A stretch of 64,000 bases of DNA. Origin: Ramazzottius varieornatus. Lineage: Eukaryota > Tardigrada > Eutardigrada > Parachela > Ramazzottiidae. The DNA lies in contig BDGG01000002.1 in the NCBI GenBank assembly GCA_001949185.1, positions 1,651,807-1,715,806 on the forward strand. Direction: 5' to 3'. Positions 34,468 to 45,887 of the stretch are shown here, piece after piece (position 1 is the first letter of the stretch; each line of letters starts with the position of its first letter). Under the pieces are notes generated by a model. That model did not search any database and was not told the DNA's origin. It was given only the letters and a program-made list of their open reading frames with translations. A program made the position numbers and the translations under genes.

Positions 34468-36174
34468 TTAGTATCGTCGGTCCGAAGGTGCCCGTTTCGG
34501 AAGCGAGGCAGCGTACCCGTTGACCAGACTGATGAACGCGTTCAGCGGGGCCAAGTTGCACTGCTCGACGGAGAGGTCGTCGCGATGGATCACCTTCTGC
34601 AGGTCGTTCTTGCTCATACAATAGGTTGCCAGGACACGATCGATGGTGGCGTCTATCTCGTAGTTCTCCTCAGGGGTTAGCTGGTTGGGATGCACTCGAC
34701 AGTTGACGAACACACTGACCTTCTCGCAAATGTAAGTTTCCTCATTGCGAACGTCACACGAGTACTGGATCTCGAAGCCCCGCGGGCCAGGTTTCACGAA
34801 CATCAGGTAAAATACCTGCTGAACTGTAATCAAAGATTGTATCAACACATTTTCAATCGCGGCATAATCTTCGAAAGTTCTAAGCTTTGAGAAATTTGCT
34901 TGGGTATGTACTGTTTTTGACTATGTCCTCTTTGATACCTGGTTGAGCGTTTCCCAGCTCGGGATCGAATGAGTTGTAAAAGTCAACGCCATTGTATCCG
35001 CTAATACTGTCGTAGAACTGGTTGTGACAAGTGGCCTTTTGTCCATGTCCAGATTGATATCCATATCCAGATCCATGTGCGGGTGAAGTGCCATCGTAGC
35101 TGGAAGGCAAAAATGAACCGTACACGCACGACGAGAAATTATGGGCCAGTAATAATTATGGACCAGGCCTTTTCGCTATGGCGGCACGAAAGCACGTACG
35201 TACATGACCGACTCACACTACACACTAATGCACTTTCCGACACTTTCTACGGTTAAATTCGTATCCCGCCGTCTTGCCCCCCCACCCCCCACTGGACCAT
35301 AATTTTTACTAGCCGATAATTTCTCATCGTACGTGTACTCTTGGGAGAAAGTTATGAAGCGGTAAGTCTGGGTCCAGTGAACTGCGGGAGTGTAGGTTCC
35401 TGGAAAGAACACCAGTCCGTCGCAGACCAGTGAATTGACAACCTGGGCATTGTAGCTTTGCTCAGGGGAGAATCGGCTTCGGTATTCGAAATATAGCCCT
35501 TGTCGCTGAGAAGGAAATATCGAACAAAAAGCAAGTTTAACATTGATACTCTTTGAGATATTGTATCTGTCAGTACATCCTAAAAGTGAGTCCGGTTAAT
35601 GGGGAACCTATTAATACTCACCGAAAGTGGGTCCACCTGCACTGGGTTTTTCAGTATGTTGGGAAAGCAGCCTTCGTTGGGTGTAGGGAAGGTCAGCTTG
35701 GTGGTCGCGGGGTTGCAGACGTTCCTGGCTTGAGCTACGGGTCCGCTGCTTTGTCCGCGATAACCGGAATCTCGGTACGAGCCGTAACCCTGTCCTGTAA
35801 AGCAAGTACACGTGTACACCCATTTCATAGAATACTGTACGTCAAGCGACCAGAAACTCAACTTTCACGAACGTTGGAATCTACCACATCACCAGGCATT
35901 ACAGCGGTAGCGGACTAAACGGCACCATTACCGGCGGCGGATGGAGCCAGAATTCAAAAAGGTCCGAAACTTGGCCGAATTTTCAAAGTACGGAGTGTGG
36001 AGTGCACCAAACGCCTGTCATGACCGCGGCCCGCGCACGACTGGCTGATAACTTCGTAGAAAACAAGTCAAATTGCGGACCTTTCCAATACCTCAACCGC
36101 CTCTAACCCTTACCGAAACAGCAGCGAAGACCGCCAGCCAACGCTAAAACGCACAATACGGTGGAGATTGTCAT
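34468..36174 (-). CDS. Orphan secreted protein, 307 aa, cysteine-rich
   Basis: Exons 36174-36114, 35794-35622, 35505-35333, 35099-34939 and 34823-34468; 924 nt, phases 1/0/2/1 all consistent. Exon 1 is almost entirely a signal peptide (MTISTVLCVLALAGGLRCCF). The mature part starts Gly/Tyr/Ser-rich (GQGYGSYRDSGYRGQSSGP), then has cysteines spaced through a probable beta-rich body (NEGCFPNIL, SLVCDGLVFFPG, YRFITFSQEYTYDG, FEIQYSCDVRNEETYICEKV) and a helical C-terminus (TIDRVLATYCMSKNDLQKVI). The order of a WYE-like opening (GLYFEYRSRF), paired cysteines, beta strands and a late helix recalls invertebrate lipocalins, but no diagnostic motif is present, so this is only a suggestion. I do not recognise a family. 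Exon 1 was found by its signal peptide and matching phase, about 320 bp upstream. Confidence 0.75.
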
Positions 36175-36228
36175 TGAGGTCATCGTTAGCTGAACGGGAG
36201 CAGTCCGAGAATCGGAATTCAAGAGCCG

Positions 36229-36570
36229 CTCGAGCAATTGAACAGAACACTAACTTCTTGTTTGTTTCTTGGGTGTATTGTGCCTATGAGATATATCGAT
36301 GCGACGCCTGCAGCCTGGACAGGCTGCAGATGGCTGCAGTCCTAAGTTAGGGTATGATCGTTCGGATAACAGGTCAGTTTAGTTTTTCTCGAACAGGTTG
36401 TGATCGAGCAATTGCGCAGAACGCTGACTTGCTCGCTGGTTCTTGGGTATACCATGCCTGGGATGTATCGATGCAACGTCTGCAGCCCGGACAGCATGGC
36501 GTCCTAGGGTATGATCGTTCGGATATCAGGCCAGTTCAGTTTTTTTCTCGAATAGGTTGTGATCGTTGAT
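36229..36570. repeat. Tandem repeat, unit about 157-176 bp
   Basis: The block GGGTATGATCGTTCGGATA...TTTTCTCGAA recurs at 36350 and 36507 (period 157). A diverged first unit begins near 36229 (CGAGCAATTGAACAGAACAC versus CGAGCAATTGCGCAGAACGC). The first unit has an extra CTGCAG-rich insert. Confidence 0.75.
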
Positions 36571-36834
36571 AAAGTCCGCCTGTCGTTTTCGGCATAACGG
36601 TACAAGGGTAGGGTACCGGTGTTGTATTCAGTCTGGACATAAGTTACGTACTTGACGATCAATCAAGCAACACAAGTTAACTGAAGATTGATATAGAAAA
36701 CTAATGTAAAAAACTGAGTCGCAAAAGCCAGTTTTAACTATTCAGTCTCAGTGGACCAGCTGTGCTTGATTGATTGAAAGGACGGACCTTACGCCCGAGA
36801 CTGACTACAACACTGTAAGGTACGAGGAGCGAGC

Positions 36835-36953
36835 GGTAACTTTGTCCACTGGCTAAAACTTTGTACGGTACGTCACGAACTAGTCGCGGGCACTTAAGGC
36901 TACGACCTATGGGCGACGTAGTGACCACGTTTTAGCCAGTGGACGAAGTAGCC
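36835..36953. mobile_element. Inverted-repeat element
   Basis: Arms GTCCACTGGCTAAAAC and GTTTTAGCCAGTGGAC, about 119 bp outer span. Confidence 0.6.
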
Positions 36954-38088
36954 ATTGGTCCAAAGTTGCCAAAAGGTCATTCTGGCTACTTATTGACAGT
37001 AGAAGCAGCCAATTGGCTACCAACCAAGTAGCAATTGGCTCTAGCCAAACTTTGGCTAGTCCAGTCTAATTTTGCCTGCCCTGTCACTTCGAGATATTTG
37101 CCTTTTTCCAAGCTGTTAAGAACAGCTTCTTCCGCACGGTAATCAATACCGCAAACCTTGTGATGTAGTTTCCAGATGCCTTTTTTGTAATAGGTGTTTT
37201 GGGTCTACAAACGATTTAACATTTACAATTTCTCTCAAGATCGAGTTGTTGTGGATTGCTTCGTTGAGTACAGTGTCTCGAAGCAAGCCAACTACGGTAT
37301 CTATGTGTTGTTATGAAAAATGAACAATTTGAATTCGAGCAGCGAACAATGTTTTGTGAAAGAAAACGACCGCTGGGACAACTTGGCCGGAACGTACTGT
37401 AATAACCAAGTAACCAAGTAGCAAAGCACGCACTGTAATACCAGTACACTGTAACAACCAAGTAATAGCCAAGTGATAATCGAGTACTGTAATTGAGTAA
37501 TTCCGCTAGGCGATTTACTGCGGACTACAAGATACTATTGTGATTACCGTCGCAGGTTCGAGTGGTATTTAGTTGATGAGCGTTGGGTTTGTCAACCGTA
37601 GCTTTAAGTACAGTAAGAGTTGAAAGCATGTAAATTAAATAACTTTAGACATTTAGACTTTAGATAACTTCAGTAATTTTGAGTTCTGGTCGGTTCTTCG
37701 GGTTCTGTCCAAGAACGAAGTGCTTGCACTCGGACCAAACGATGTGAAATTTTTACCTGTTTCGATCGTGGATAAGAAGATAATTCTGGTTTTTTTCTTA
37801 AAGGTTGTAAATGTCGATTGTGATAAAGGCACTCTGTCCAGCAGTTCATCAGTCCACGAGATTGCGCTACTCAGACTGTCAGACAACAAGACTGCGGTAC
37901 ACCAGATTAGTTTTCGCACTGAGCCAAAATTCACAGAATAATAACAACCCAGTTTCACCCAATACATGTTCAGTAATCTCAAACGTACCAGTGGCAATTA
38001 CTGCTAAGAAGGAAAAGCAAGTCGATACTGAGCAAGACAGAAAACCGGGGGATTGAGTGTAAAATCGCTTCCACGCCGATTTCCATAT

Positions 38089-39899
38089 TCACCCTAAAAT
38101 CTCTTTCTTCCGTCTCTTGTACTCTTCGTAACGGATATGCCCATACCTGAAACGACGCCACTATAACTATGTCCATCGAAATGGACAAACGAAACCTTAC
38201 ATCAAAAAGTCAAAGTCGATATCCGAGTTTTCCGCTTGTATGAGAGTCCATACTATCCAGAGAAGGTGAGACAAGAGCGTAAACTTCTGCACCAGCTGGT
38301 ACAGCTCCTTCACTTCTCCCTTGGTCACTTCGGTTGTGTCCTGCTTGTGGGCTCGTTTCCAAGCTTGCAGGTAGTCTCTTAACCAGGCTTCCTGATAGCT
38401 TTGGCTGGGAAAACGGCTGAAGTCGCAGTCTTCGACGCCTAAAGTCAGACAACCTTGTTCAACGCACATCCAATATAAACGAGGAAACCAACTCTAGTTC
38501 ACCTACCGGCGAATTCGTTAAAATGATTGCCAATATCGTAGGCTTGGTAATTCAGTCCGGCATACTCGAAATCAATAAAGTTGATAACATCTGAAGAAGA
38601 AAAAGACCCGTTGAAACTCGTTTGATTTTATTTGATTTGAGAAAAAAAGAAACCACATAGATTGACAACGTAGTTACCAGTGGCTTTATCGTAAAGGATA
38701 TTTCCAGGAAGCAAGTCGTTGTGACAGAAGACGATGGGGGAAGAACAGTTGTCCATCACTGCTTGCATCTCTTTCGTTTCTCGCCGAAGCTCATCCAATC
38801 CTCCAGGAAAGTATTCTTGAAACCTGCAAAACGTCTGAATACAAGAAAATTCTGGAGACCTAAGATTGAAAATCAGCTCTTACCTCTTTTGTTTGCCGGC
38901 GTCATGGAAGGTTGTGGGTGCAACGCTCAAGAACTGCCAGATTTTGTCGAAGAGCATCAGCTGGTCGTGGTCTCCTGGTGTTCGGTAAATCATGTGCAGC
39001 TGCACCATCCTGTCAATTATTAACCTGGAAAAGGAGGAAGCATGCTTTTCAAGAACAACGAAGGACAGAAGCTAACTGCTAGCCAGAACTCCCCGCGAGA
39101 CGCTGCTGGCGCTTGACGCCCTGAAGGACGTCAGGACTCAAGCGCCCATCAGAGAACGGTCATATCTTCAGCCACTCGCGCATGACCTTGCACGCTGACT
39201 TCGAGAAAGCCTCAAACTTGTGTGCGAAGCGACCGGGTATGGTTATGAAGTATCACTATTCTCGAACCAGACACCTTTTGAATAAACCTACCGACTAATA
39301 TGGGGATCCCGGACATCCTTACACGTCAGGGTTTCTCCGCTGATAAACTCATAGGACATGCCGTTATGGAAAACACTATAGACTCGGCCAGCGCAAGAAT
39401 GGCGGTGGAGCGTCGAAAGCGTCTTTAACTCGGCTTGTCGATCGATGATTTTATCTGTTTCATGACCGTAAACGCGAAACAGCATTCTTTCTGATTTGTC
39501 ACCCTTGAAGTGAGCAACGAGGAGAACGTTGGTGATACCTCCAGATAATCGCTATGAAGAACACAGAAGAGCTCGGAACATGCGGATGGCAAAGGTCCAA
39601 CCGTAACAAGCTAGGTCGCGCAGGACGTCATCGACGCTCAATAACACAGCCGAAACGTTTTGTAACGCCATGCGCTAGCTAAAGCAAAGAAGTGATATGA
39701 TTACCTTAACAATCAGCTCTTCGCTCTTCAGACGCTGTTGCCATTCCGGACGCAACTCTGCCAGCAACTGACACACCGAAGTATGTGCGTCATCGAGGTT
39801 GAAGACAAACTTGTCCAGATACTTGTGGCCTCCGTGATTACTGTTCACATGGGGAATTGCTGGAGTCACTGGAGTATCACTGACTCTGTTGCTGTCCAT
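38089..39899 (-). CDS. ETNK: Ethanolamine kinase
   Basis: Phosphorylates ethanolamine with ATP, the first step of the CDP-ethanolamine route to phosphatidylethanolamine; cytosolic. Exons 39899-39705, 39551-39292, 39024-38884, 38823-38678, 38590-38507, 38438-38201, 38146-38089; 1122 nt, 373 aa, all phases consistent. Landmarks in order: RLSGGITNVL (nucleotide loop), RVYGHETDKIIDRQAELKTL, GRVYSVFHNGMSYEFISGETL, the Brenner motif PIVFCHNDLLPGNILYD (catalytic Asp near residue 235), the metal-binding INFIDFEYAG, and NYQAYDIGNHFNEFAGVEDC, the closest match to ethanolamine rather than choline kinases. The last exon is short (MYGHIRYEEYKRRKKEILG) and completes a Met split across the intron. Catalytic residues are intact. 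Intron 3 is only 60 nt. Confidence 0.93.
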
Positions 39900-40180
39900 G
39901 TTGTAAACGCGAAAGATCGTCGGAGGTGAAAACTAAGACCTTGCACACAACTCCCTATCGATGCGTGGCATTCTAAACCAGCAAGAACACAGTGCGTCGT
40001 TAGACTTCACCAGTCAGCACAGATTGAGAACGGTGATTGTGCAACGATATCCATCACTGCGTAGACGTTGAACTTCCGTCTTAGAGACGACAGGTTTATG
40101 GTTGACCATTCCTCCTGTGATTCACATGAACAATAATTTCATTCACGTCAAGAAATAACGAGCTTGACTCGTCGAAGCAA

Positions 40181-40374
40181 AACAGTAGGAACTAGGAAGG
40201 ACGCAGATACTGTATTCCCTCGATAGTCCTGCGAATCACGTGACTGTTCCGATAAATATTACTCGGCGGGGAAAAAAAACAGTAGGAACTAGGAAGGACG
40301 CAGATACTGTATTCCCTCGATAGTCCTGCGAATCACGTGACTGTTCCGATAAATATTACTCGGCGGGGATAGAA
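40181..40374. repeat. Tandem duplication, 97 bp x 2
   Basis: The unit starting AACAGTAGGAACTAGGAAGG occurs at 40181 and 40278 and is essentially identical, ending ATTACTCGGCGGGG. The near-identity indicates a recent duplication. Confidence 0.9.
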
Positions 40375-40409
40375 AATATTCATACATTCAATCAAAGATT
40401 GCTCGCCAA

Positions 40410-40457
40410 TCAAGTAGAGTGACGGGCGACAATCAAGTAGAGTGACGGGCGACAATC
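40410..40457. repeat. Tandem repeat, 24 bp x 2
   Basis: CAATCAAGTAGAGTGACGGG followed by CGA is repeated directly, then a partial third CAATCAA. Confidence 0.8.
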
Positions 40458-42417
40458 AAATAAGCAGTGAAATCACTGCGGGTGTAATATACTGGCCTGA
40501 TGACGTACTTCGCAGAACTATCGAGGGACAGTGGACTTGTTTCGCAAGTCATGTTTTCGGCTTGCACAGCGTAAGTATAGGTTTTATGCTGTGCAGTTAT
40601 CCACGGCTTATGTTTTGCCTAATATCGCTGCACAGAATTTGAAATTCTGTGCTAGCTGAGATGATTGTACTATTGAGCACTTTGGTCGAAATTTGAAATT
40701 TTGGTGGAGTGGAGCGTGATCAGACCAATCAGCGAATTGGACTTGGCGCGTCAAGTGATCCGAGCTACACGCCTCTCCCACATTGCGCCACTTGATTTCC
40801 GCTCTCGTTCCTTCTCGAAATCCATCATGTTTTCGAACGAAACTAGCATTGAAGATAGGTAGAGATAATTGTCTTCCCGAAACTATCGCCAGAAAAAGCG
40901 AAAGAAGTCCGGGCTTTATCCGGTAGAGGGCTAAATGACAGGCCCCGTGAATTCCGATGCCCTGCTGAACTCGCGCGGCCTAATATCCCTTTATGCTAAT
41001 ATTCTGTGCCGGAAGTGAGCAAACCGCGAAACGGTTTCTGCACAGAAACTGACACAGTATAAAATCATGAGATTTTAATTCTATTCAGAGCTGAAACGTG
41101 ACTTGCGAAACAGGTCTAGTAACTGCGATGAACGTTAAATAAAACACTAAGAAAAAGTTAAATAATTCTTAAATTTGAAAAACTCTTCTTGTCTTCGTCG
41201 GTCACGCGTGACGTAGGCAGTTAATGTTCGCAGGTTGCAGGTACATTATGCCCGAACGGCTCCCTTACGCATTGCGCTTATCTAGCTACTGTACCGTATG
41301 GGTGGGTGGGCCGCTGGGACGGGCTGTAGATTGCAAACGTGTTCTTCTGGGCGAGGCCGCGAGGTACCGCAGGCTGACCAGATCTTGGGCAAAGGGGGCG
41401 GTGAGACGTTTGGGCCTTTCGCAGCTTTACGCGGGGTGAAAGCGCGAAACCCGACTTCATACCTATACAGTGCAGGAAGTTTTGGAAACGCCAGAAGCTG
41501 GGGCACCGGTTATCATTAACCTCCTCCAGGGTTTCCCGGTGCCGCCCGTTTGGGCAAGACGGAGAAGCGTCTTCAGCAATGCATCAGTCCAGGAAGACAT
41601 CTTGTCGTGCCACCGCAAATGCGTGAGTAGCATGACACACGGCCAAGTGAGCCTTGTACAGCCCGTCCATCGGGTTCCGTCGGGTTCGCCGCGTGTGTCC
41701 ACGCGTCGTCCAAGAGCATATTCTTCGAGGCCGCAAGGCCAAGGTTCGCTTGTATGGTGGAAAAGTGCCAAGGAGGTCTCAGTAGGACGCGTCCCTTTGT
41801 GATATCAAGGCTGAAGTTGATTCGCACTCTATGCATTTTTCGCTCCACCAGTTGGCTGCGAGCCTGCGACAGTACGACTTTCAACGGTGGAAATGATCAC
41901 AACTATTTGTTTCGAGTAGCGGAATCATCAAGTTTCCAACAGATCATTGTAAAAACAGAATCAAAAAATGTGTGCAAATCAAAACACAGGCCGGCTGCCG
42001 GCATAAAATGTATGAAAAGGTGACGGCACGGAAACAAACCAAGCATGACGGACGTCACATAGTGCTTAAAATTAATTCTTTCCCAGGAAGACCCGTCGTG
42101 TTTGATTTCCATTAATCACTGCTATAGTCGCAGAATGTGTTTTAGGAAGGAAGGAAGGATATAAACTACAAGGCACTAACACAACTCTTCGTGCAATTTC
42201 AAGCGAACCCAGAAGGATGAAAAGCCTTTCGTTGATATTTTCCTTCGTCGCCAAAATCGTTTCCCGTATTGCATTGTATTGGTCTTTTCGGAATATTCTT
42301 GAACGCACAAGGCACCTCTGGCTGGAAAGTAGTACAAAACTGCGGGCAAAATATTAAAGTATTACGATGGACATAGTGGGTCAATCGAATTGACTGACAC
42401 AGTCTTGCTGGGTATCT

Positions 42418-43222
42418 TCACAGAAGAACACAGCAGTCATTCCAGTCCGTCTTCTCTTCGACCGGTTGAATGCTCATTTCGCGGACAATCTCTGCAAAGA
42501 GCTCGTTAACGTTGGTCCTGTTCTTAGCGGAGGCCTCCATGAAGGGACAGTCCCATAGCTGCGCCAGGGCTAAGGATTCGCCCGTGGGTACTTCGCGCAA
42601 GTGCTCCAAGTCAGCCTTGTTGCCCACCAGCAGCAACGGCACGCGATCCACACCTTTGACCCGCATGATCTGCTCCTTCATGATCTTGATGTCTTGGAAG
42701 GTCTGGCGATTAGTCACACTATACACCACCACAAAACCTGCGAGAGATCAGCTGTACTGGATTAACAAACAAAAGCTTCTATTTTCGTACCTTGGCCATT
42801 CTTGATGTAAAGATCCCGCATGCTAGCAAACTGCTCGGTTCCGGCGGTATCCAGGATTTCTAATATGCATCGAGTTTGGTCCACTTCAATCTCTTTCCGA
42901 TAGAAATCTGCAAAATTCAGTGAATCGGGAATCTACATAGAAGAAACACAGCAAATTCAGCGGAAAAAACTTCTTCCGAATAAAGTCGCGCATTACGCCA
43001 TCGAATACAGCCATACCGCACATTTAACAATGGGATTTCCAACTGACATTCATGACGTAGTGGGCAAGTTGACAAAATTCGCCCAGCAGTGTGAAATTAC
43101 GAGTTCTTACCTTCGATTGTAGGGTCGTATTTCTCGCAAAAGTGTCCTGACACAAACTGGACGGTTAAAGCTGACTTTCCCACTCCTCCGCTTCCCAGAA
43201 CCACCACTTTGAATTCCCGCAT
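42418..43222 (-). CDS. RAP2: Rap2-type small GTPase
   Basis: Membrane-anchored Ras-family switch acting in cell adhesion and cytoskeletal signalling. Exons 43222-43111, 42907-42791, 42737-42418; 549 nt, 182 aa, both introns phase 1. G boxes are all intact: GSGGVGKS (10-17), YDPTIED effector loop, DTAGTEQ (57-63), NKAD, SAK. Met-Arg-Glu start, [29 protein letters not shown] and [15 protein letters not shown] match Rap2 better than Rap1 (Phe39-type effector and Rap2-like FQDIK). C-terminus CCVLL: a CaaX box ending in Leu predicts geranylgeranylation, with a second Cys next to it that may be palmitoylated. No defects seen. Confidence 0.92.
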
Positions 43223-43768
43223 CTTTTCTTGATAGTTGATCCTTCTTCTGACTCTTTGAACAGTATGATACAGTCTAGTCCAGACGATGGCTCGAGGCGT
43301 CGAATAAGTGCCAGACCACAAGCCAGCCTTTTGACGTAACAGTGGTTAAAGGGTTCAACTGATCACTATGTCAGGTTTGCCGATGATGGGGAAAGAACAT
43401 TAATGGAGAGACTAGCATTGCCATCAGAGATGCTGGCGCGTGGGTAGCTTCCAATCAAAAGACTTGTTCCAGACGAACGTGTGATGGGGTTTGATGGAAC
43501 AACGATTCTTTCTTCTCTGCAAGCGTACCAAGAGTTAAGTGTTACAGAAGTGGAGTCACTGGATGAGATCATGAAACCACAAAGAGTTGTTTAAACTGTA
43601 ACAACATGCTTCCAAAGTTTTAATGACTAATCAAGCGCATGTAGTTTGCTGATAAGAACTCTCTCAAGTCCAAATCTAAATGCAAACAAATCAACAAGTC
43701 ACTTGTACAGCCGCTCTTGGCCCTTGGGGCTATGAATTAACACTCAGGTCGACCGACTCCACCGTCCA
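43223..43768. other. 5' flank of Rap2
   Basis: No gene seen. Confidence 0.45.
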
Positions 43769-44176
43769 TAGGGTTGTTAATGGATGGTTAAACGGTTAAA
43801 TGGATGGGTCAGCGAATGGATGGGGTTTCTATCCGGATTGAGGCCGGTTGGATGGAACATCCATCCGGATGGATGCTAGATGGATGGACCCCCAATCCGG
43901 ATTATCCGGTTGTATCTGGATCAAGGTTTTGGTTGAAAGATAAAAATTTCGTCGGGAGGGGCGATTGGTTACTAACGGCTCGAAAATTCCGCTCAGATTC
44001 AATCGAATCTCTTGGTTTCAGCCGAAAGGTCCATGCGGCTTTCTGTGCATGGCTGTAACATAAAAGTCCGAATGGATAGAATCTCTATCGGGTTGGCAGC
44101 TGGATGGTTAGGTAGCCCATCCAATCCAGATTCTATCCGGATCCATCTGCTGGTGGATTGGGTTTTAACAACCCGA
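43769..44176. mobile_element. hAT MITE with TAGGGTTGTTAA ends
   Basis: A 408 bp element: left end TAGGGTTGTTAA, right end TTAACAACCCGA. Flanks ACCGTCCA (43761-43768) and ACCGTCCG (44177-44184) are a 7/8-matching 8-bp duplication. The interior is rich in GGATGG and ATCCGGAT repeats. The terminus equals the right end of the hAT transposase remnant at 7900. Confidence 0.75.
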
Positions 44177-44881
44177 ACCGTCCGCCCTGGGTAGAGCCAC
44201 ACGGGTCACAATAGTCAGCTGTAAATCAGGTCATCAGTGTCGCTCCAATAAGACTTTTTCGATTCTAATTGCAATTACGATTTATCGGAATACTTCGAGC
44301 GGCAGCAATTTCAATCATCTGAGACTTAGCTCAGCTGAATTAGCAATTACAATTAATCAGAATTCAGCTCATATCACCCATTGAAATTATTTCAATTGTT
44401 GTGGTTCATTTTTGAGATTTATATTGTTGTGGTTCATACTCCCGAATTATCGTGTTCTGAAGCGACTTAGAGCCTTGGGCTTATCGTTCCATAAGCATGA
44501 AATGAATGTTGGATGTTTAGCTCAAAACATGTTGTTCTTAAGGCATTGAACACGGATGCGCTGATGGAAGCAGGTAATATAGAGATTAAGTTGCCACTCC
44601 CGTTCACTTTGCAACTGTAGCCACGGCCTTGCTCCGTCCCTATCCTGACGTGTAACTACATTTTGCTTTCCGGAGCTCCCCTAATTTTCGGAAAATAACG
44701 TAGCCGGAGTTACGGACAGGCAGCATTGGGAAGCATGGTGACTGCCCAACTATTCAAAGTTCTGACCAGCTGCTGCGCTTATGAATGACGTTGCAACTCA
44801 TCTTAGCCACAGTGGGACTTTCATCTGGCGGTGGCAACTTACCTAATGTCTATTGTAATGCTTCCTGAGGCATTGCGCGGC
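44177..44881. other. Intergenic
   Basis: AT-rich, no gene seen. Confidence 0.45.
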
Positions 44882-45504
44882 TAGCGCTGGCAAAAATACG
44901 ATAAAGTTCGATAGGATGATTATTCAACACGATATCGGCGGATATTTTATTGCAGTCTTTGATATTCATTCGATATCGATATTACGATAGGATATTTTTC
45001 TGATACCGTATTTTCGATATATCGTATCACATCGCAGCGATATATCGATATTTCTGGAATTTTAGTTTTTCAGAATTTCACTGGTTCAAGCCCAAAACCT
45101 CAAAAAGCCGATTCCCACATGAAGTATTAGTAAGAACGAAAGCGTGGGATGCAGCAAAGACATGACTATATCAAGACTTCAAACACATGGAAATCTGGAC
45201 GGAATTCGTACCAGAACCGAATGGTCGGAGTATGCTCGGTACACCATGGGCAAAATCAAGTCTTTGAAATCAACCATGGTCTTCCGTAAACGATTTATCG
45301 CTGGAGAGTTTGCCATTCAGCAAAATACCAATATATTGATAATATATCGATATGGCGCGATACGATATCGCCGAATATTTTATTGCGTTATTCGATAGGA
45401 GCTTCATATCGATATTTTCGATACGATATCTGCCGCATATTGTTTCGAAAAGATTCGATATAATTTCGATACGATATCGATATGCCGTATCGTTGCCAGC
45501 ACTA
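44882..45504. mobile_element. Non-autonomous hAT element rich in CGATATCG
   Basis: About 623 bp. The left end AGCGCTGGCAA and the right end (reverse complement TAGTGCTGGCAA) are inverted. GCGCGGC(T) flanks both sides (44875-44882 and 45505-45512), a 7-8 bp duplication. Subterminal regions are dense in ATATCGATAT-type motifs, typical of hAT subterminal repeats. The central 45060-45340 part is unrelated sequence without those motifs. Confidence 0.75.
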
Positions 45505-45887
45505 GCGCGGCTGCTTAGCCACTGGGCATGAAAGTTGTGCAGCACAGCGCGGCATTACAGCGCCCTGGTAATGTGCGCAGCACAGTTACAGCGTACTTTT
45601 GAACCTGCTGCCCACTGCTCTACATAGCTTACACTTACAGGTTGTGTGTTACCCGTCATCCCCTCGTCGCGACGGGTCTCGATTTTTTCTGGAATTGAGA
45701 TAATTTCCATCGTTTTCGCAGATCTCCAGTTTCGTACAATCGTATTCCTTCTTTTGAATTTTCATCCACAAACTCCGGGCAAGTCATCCAGATTTCATTG
45801 TACTCCCTACTTTCCTGGATCAATGCTGTAGATTGCTGTTTAGTATTTTTGGCCGAACGACTGGAAACACGGTGAGAATTGCACAGG

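Larger units (their letters stand above)
36175..38088. other. Intergenic, repeat-rich
   Basis: Contains the tandem repeat at 36229-36570, an inverted repeat at 36835-36953 and low-complexity CAAGTAG / TTGGCTA-type runs to about 37500. No gene seen. Confidence 0.5.
39900..42417. other. Intergenic with tandem duplications
   Basis: Contains the 97-bp duplication (40181-40374), a 24-bp tandem near 40410-40457 and GC-richer DNA at 41220-41880 with long frames on both strands but no recognisable domain. Confidence 0.5.

Noticed and set aside
41224-41884. Long open frames on both strands
   Set aside because: GC-richer DNA opens several frames at once; no domain, signal peptide or consistent exon phase was recognised.
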